A stretch of 64,000 nucleotides of DNA from GBS-DC sp037442365. Its GTDB lineage: Bacteria > Armatimonadota > Fimbriimonadia > Fimbriimonadales > GBS-DC. This document shows, piece by piece, positions 61,229-64,000 of the stretch. The notes below the pieces were generated by a model. That model saw only the letters and a program-made list of their open reading frames with translations. It ran no database searches and had not been told where the DNA came from. Position 1 is the stretch's first letter. The number at the start of each line of letters is the position of its first letter. Both the position numbers and the translations under genes were made by a program. The stretch spans positions 1 through 64,000 of the forward strand of contig JBBIQK010000003.1 of NCBI GenBank assembly GCA_037442365.1. The letters run 5' to 3'.

Positions 61229-61257
61229 CCCTGGGTTTGGCGTGAAGCGCTGGTCGC

Positions 61258-61446
61258 TTACTGTCCGCTGCGCTGTCGGTAGCGGCGCGCCTGCTCCGGG
61301 TCGATTCGGCGCATGCGCTTGAGCAGCTCGTTCGTGTCGGGGCGCTTCACATCGGGCTTGCTGGGTCCGTCCCCGTCGCCGCCCGGTCGGGTCAGCGGCT
61401 CGGTCGGCACAGGGCGCCGAATACGCTCCTCCGCTCGTATCATCAT
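61258..61446 (-). CDS. ubact: UBact-type ubiquitin-like protein modifier
   Basis: A 62-residue, disordered, charged protein. The N-terminal half is rich in Pro, Gly and Asp. The second half, KRPDTNELLKRMRRIDPEQ, leads into the end RYRQRSGQ, the signature of UBact proteins, the Pup-like tags of several Gram-negative lineages. The terminal Gln implies deamidation to Glu by a Dop-type enzyme before ligation to lysines. It overlaps the dop stop by 4 bases (ATGA) and follows an AGGAGG site. Confidence 0.93.
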   Translation of the reverse strand: MMIRAEERIRRPVPTEPLTRPGGDGDGPSKPDVKRPDTNELLKRMRRIDPEQARRYRQRSGQ

Positions 61447-62972
61447 TGCGGTTCCTCCTGTTTGGGTTCGCTCGCCCTGTGGGGCGCACGCAACAGTTCC
61501 ACGAATTCCGTAATCGTCGCTGCCGTCGTCAGACGACGGTTCAAATCGGTTGTCTCATCCACCAGCTGGCTCATGTCCAGGCGCACGGTCTGGTCGTCGG
61601 TGCGCAGCACGATGCGCTCCCAGTTGATGCTTTCCACCTGCGCGGCGTAGCGCTGCACGCACAGCCCGCGAATGGCGGCGCGGGTATCGCGCGGCGGATT
61701 CTGCATCGCCAGGGCGATCGCCTCGGGGCTGACCAGCGTCTGCATCCGCCCCTGCTCGACCAGCGCGTAATACAGTCCCTCCGCGGGGTCTATATCATGA
61801 TACGCTAAATCGAGGGCAATCATCGCAGGGGCGTCCAGGGGGACGCCTTCCGATTCGGCGAACAGGCTCAGCAACTGGCGTTTGGCGACCCAGTCCAGTC
61901 GGTCGCCCAGCGCGTCGGGGTCGGTCTCCAGCAGGTTCAGGGCGGTCTCCCACTCGCGCAACACCCAGTCGGTTTCGGCGTCGCGCCCTGCGAAGTGGTG
62001 GGCGGCGGCGCTGAGGTAATAGCGTTGCACATCAATCGCGCTCCAGACGCCCTCGCTGGTGTCCACAAGCCATTTGCCGTCGGGGTCGCGCGAGATGCGT
62101 TGCGCCGCCGCGACGGGGTCTATGAGAAACAGATTTGCCGCCCAGCCTGCCTCCAGCAGGTCCAGCACGAGCGCGGTCGCGCCGATTTTGAGCGCGGCGG
62201 CGTACTCGCTCATGTTCGCGTCGCCGCAGATGACATGCAGGCGTCGATAGGCGCGCATCTGGGCATGCGGCTCATCGCGGGTGTTGAAAATCGGGCGGCG
62301 ATAGAGCGTCTCCACATTCATCGTGTCCATGTAGAAATCAGCGCGCTGGCTGATCTGATAGGGCACGCGCGGGTTCGGCGCCGCCTCCACGCCGACCTTG
62401 CCTGCCCCCGCGTAAATCATGCGCGTGGTCAGAAACGGCATCATCGTGGACGCCAGAGTATCGAACGGGATGTCGCGGCGGAGCGCGTAGCTCTCGTGCG
62501 CGCCGTAGCTGCTGCCGTGATAGTCGGTGTTGTTTTTGTAGAGCTTGACCGTCGCGCCGACGCGCTTCTGGTACGCCTGCGCGCATGCCAGCAGAATCCG
62601 TTCGCCCGCCTTGTCGTGCGCGATGAGGTCTAACAGGCGTCGGCACTCGGGCGTGGCGTATTCGGGGTGCGCGTGGTCATTATACAGGCGCGCGCCGTTC
62701 GTTAGCACATGGTCACTGCGCACCTCGCGCTCGGAGAGGCTAATCGGGTGTTCGCGCTCGATTTGCGCGTCGTTGGGGTCAACAGCTAAATGGTCCACAC
62801 GGAAGCCGCGCATGTCGCGCCTGGGGTCTTCGAGCCGATAGTCCCAGCAGCCCTTCACAGCGGGGAACGGGCAGCTGCGCAGCACGCCAACGGCTTCCAT
62901 CACCTGGTCTGCGACGCCACGCCCCTCCACATACAGCCCATATTCAGTTTCTATGCCTATCAGGCGGTTCAC
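61443..62972 (-). CDS. dop: Dop-type deamidase/depupylase (PafA superfamily)
   Basis: A 509-residue carboxylate-amine-ligase-fold enzyme of the Pup ligase group. The ATP/Mg residues begin with E8 and E10 in IETEYG. A Dop-type loop (WDYRLEDPRRDMRGF, about 43-57) is present; it is absent in PafA. The catalytic Asp is D99 in LYNDHAHPEYATPEC, and NTRDEPHA follows near 230. It should deamidate the tag's C-terminal Gln and may remove the tag from proteins. The start is GTG 62972, with TATAAT 6 bases upstream (leaderless). Confidence 0.92.
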   Translation of the reverse strand: MNRLIGIETEYGLYVEGRGVADQVMEAVGVLRSCPFPAVKGCWDYRLEDPRRDMRGFRVDHLAVDPNDAQIEREHPISLSEREVRSDHVLTNGARLYNDHAHPEYATPECRRLLDLIAHDKAGERILLACAQAYQKRVGATVKLYKNNTDYHGSSYGAHESYALRRDIPFDTLASTMMPFLTTRMIYAGAGKVGVEAAPNPRVPYQISQRADFYMDTMNVETLYRRPIFNTRDEPHAQMRAYRRLHVICGDANMSEYAAALKIGATALVLDLLEAGWAANLFLIDPVAAAQRISRDPDGKWLVDTSEGVWSAIDVQRYYLSAAAHHFAGRDAETDWVLREWETALNLLETDPDALGDRLDWVAKRQLLSLFAESEGVPLDAPAMIALDLAYHDIDPAEGLYYALVEQGRMQTLVSPEAIALAMQNPPRDTRAAIRGLCVQRYAAQVESINWERIVLRTDDQTVRLDMSQLVDETTDLNRRLTTAATITEFVELLRAPHRASEPKQEEPQ

Positions 62973-62978
62973 GGGGGA

Positions 62979-62984
62979 ATTATA
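62979..62984 (-). promoter_or_regulatory. -10 element of the dop-ubact-prc operon (leaderless)
   Basis: TATAAT on the minus strand, 6 bases before GTG 62972. The overlapping TATACT reads on the plus strand toward the ZIP transporter gene. Confidence 0.6.
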
Positions 62985-63022
62985 CTCCAATTCACCCCGT
63001 GAGTGCAGTAGGTACAATTCGC

Positions 63023-63805
63023 ATGGTGGAACTCCTCGAAAGCTGGATGCCTGCGCATCCCATCGCGCAGGGGCTGGTCGCAGGCGTGTTTATTGTGGCG
63101 TTGAACATGGCGGGCGCGCTGCTGGTGCTGTTGTTGCGCCAGCCGTCGGAGCGCGTGCTGGATACGCTGCTGGGGTTTGCCGCAGGCGTGATGCTCGCTG
63201 CCAGCTTCACCAGCCTGATTCTGCCTGCGATCGAGCGGGGCGGCGTCGTACCTGCGCTGCTGGGCGTGGCGCTGGGCGCGCTGGCGATGGACGCCGCGGA
63301 TCATCTCATTCCGCACAAGCACCGCTTCATCGGGCGCGAGGGGCTGGATGGGCGTCGTATCCGCGCGGTGCTGCTGTTCGTGATTGCGATTACGCTGCAT
63401 AACGCGCCTGAGGGGCTGGCGGTCGGCGTGGCGTTCGGCGGGGGGCACTTCCGCGAGGGCGTGCTGCTGATGCTTGCCATCGGCGCGCAGAACATCCCCG
63501 AGGGGATGGCAGTCGCCTTCGCCGCGCTGGCGGCGGGGTTCGGCAGACGCTTCTACGCGGCGTTCGTGGGCGTGCGCTCAGGGCTGGTCGAGTTGCCGAT
63601 GGCGGCGCTGGGCGCGACGCTGGTCTACTATCTCGCGCCGCTGGTACCCTACGCGATGGGCTTTGCGGCAGGCGCGATGCTCTATATCATCAGCGACGAA
63701 ATCGTGCCCGAAACGCACCGCAAGGGACACGAACGCTGGGCGACCTTCGGATTGATAGCGGGTCTTATTGTGATGCTCTTTCTCGATGTCGCGCTGGAGG
63801 GGTAG
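63023..63805 (+). CDS. ZIP-family metal transporter
   Basis: A 260-residue ZIP family protein with about eight TM helices. The metal-binding motifs are HNAPEGLAVG (about 132) and QNIPEGMAVA (about 163). It would import zinc or other divalent metals into the cytoplasm. TACAAT at 63013-63018 lies just before ATG 63023. It is divergent from dop. Confidence 0.92.
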   Translation: MVELLESWMPAHPIAQGLVAGVFIVALNMAGALLVLLLRQPSERVLDTLLGFAAGVMLAASFTSLILPAIERGGVVPALLGVALGALAMDAADHLIPHKHRFIGREGLDGRRIRAVLLFVIAITLHNAPEGLAVGVAFGGGHFREGVLLMLAIGAQNIPEGMAVAFAALAAGFGRRFYAAFVGVRSGLVELPMAALGATLVYYLAPLVPYAMGFAAGAMLYIISDEIVPETHRKGHERWATFGLIAGLIVMLFLDVALEG

Positions 63806-64000
63806 CGCCAATCCGTCTGACAGGCTGGAGGCGCAGCTGCACTCAGTCTACGATATCGCGCTTGCCGCAGGCAGTCTCCTGGGCGCCCCGCAAGCAGAGA
63901 ATCCGTCTTCTGGAAGAGCAGGCGTGAGGGGCAAGAGAGCGCCTTGCCCCTTGTGCAACGCCTTACCCGCGTTCGAAGGCGGCGTCGAACGCCACGCGCG
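63806..64000. other. Right-edge region without a recognised gene
   Basis: 195 bases with no convincing start, domain or repeat. Part of a feature may be cut off by the window edge. Confidence 0.3.

Overview
The window is about 64 kb of GC-rich, gene-dense DNA from a flagellated, probably thermophilic or free-living Gram-negative-type bacterium. The combination of a UBact-type proteasome locus, DUF1559-like prepilins, non-cellulosomal dockerin proteins, a PEP-CTERM protein, ThyX and scattered flagellar genes points to Armatimonadota or a close relative; this is inference from gene content, as no rRNA or tRNA gene was recognised here.

Layout. 1-1204: repeats, a broken flhA copy and an orphan antitoxin-like gene. 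1205-9066: flhA, smc and a uvrA-like gene lacking its first 240 or so codons. 9313-14793: an orphan sugar-type ABC permease, a purple-acid-phosphatase-like enzyme, a repeat-filled gap, and an AddB-like nuclease with a repeat apparently inserted in frame. 14831-21877: a HepT/MntA toxin-antitoxin pair, a phosphodiesterase, a chemoreceptor, an FAD oxidoreductase, and a lower-GC pair (AAA ATPase plus small protein) that looks like an uncharacterised accessory module. 21908-33563: hemW, sdhB, surE, an Rpn-type nuclease, a sugar-isomerase-like gene, rbfA, a DUF503 gene, lspA-lgt, trxB with a 51-residue membrane peptide, xylB, a UdgB-type uracil-DNA glycosylase and a phosphodiester glycosidase. 33739-47816: a ubiD-family gene, secreted, dockerin and prepilin proteins, fliL, a MATE-like exporter, a PPi-type phosphofructokinase, an HD-GYP gene cluster with a 43-residue secreted peptide, and thyX. 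47694-58190: a double-HTH regulator, a CAP protein, recX, rny, a Fic protein with palindromic operators, a redoxin/cytochrome c/copper monooxygenase fusion, an ABC permease, a PEP-CTERM protein and a URO-D-like enzyme. 58224-62972 (minus): dop-ubact-prcB-prcA-cca. 63023-63805: a ZIP metal transporter.

The most notable system is the dop-ubact-prcB-prcA operon: a ubiquitin-like tag ending in Ser-Gly-Gln, a Dop-type deamidase/ligase-fold enzyme and both 20S proteasome subunits, joined by overlapping start and stop codons and transcribed with a CCA-adding-type enzyme. No PafA-type ligase gene and no ARC/Mpa-type ATPase gene is in the window.

A global regulatory theme is visible. Many genes have a -10-like hexamer (TATAAT, TATACT, TATCCT, TACACT), often preceded by GG, only 4 to 11 bases before the start codon, which predicts widespread leaderless transcription. 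Genes with longer leaders instead carry GGAGG ribosome-binding sites.
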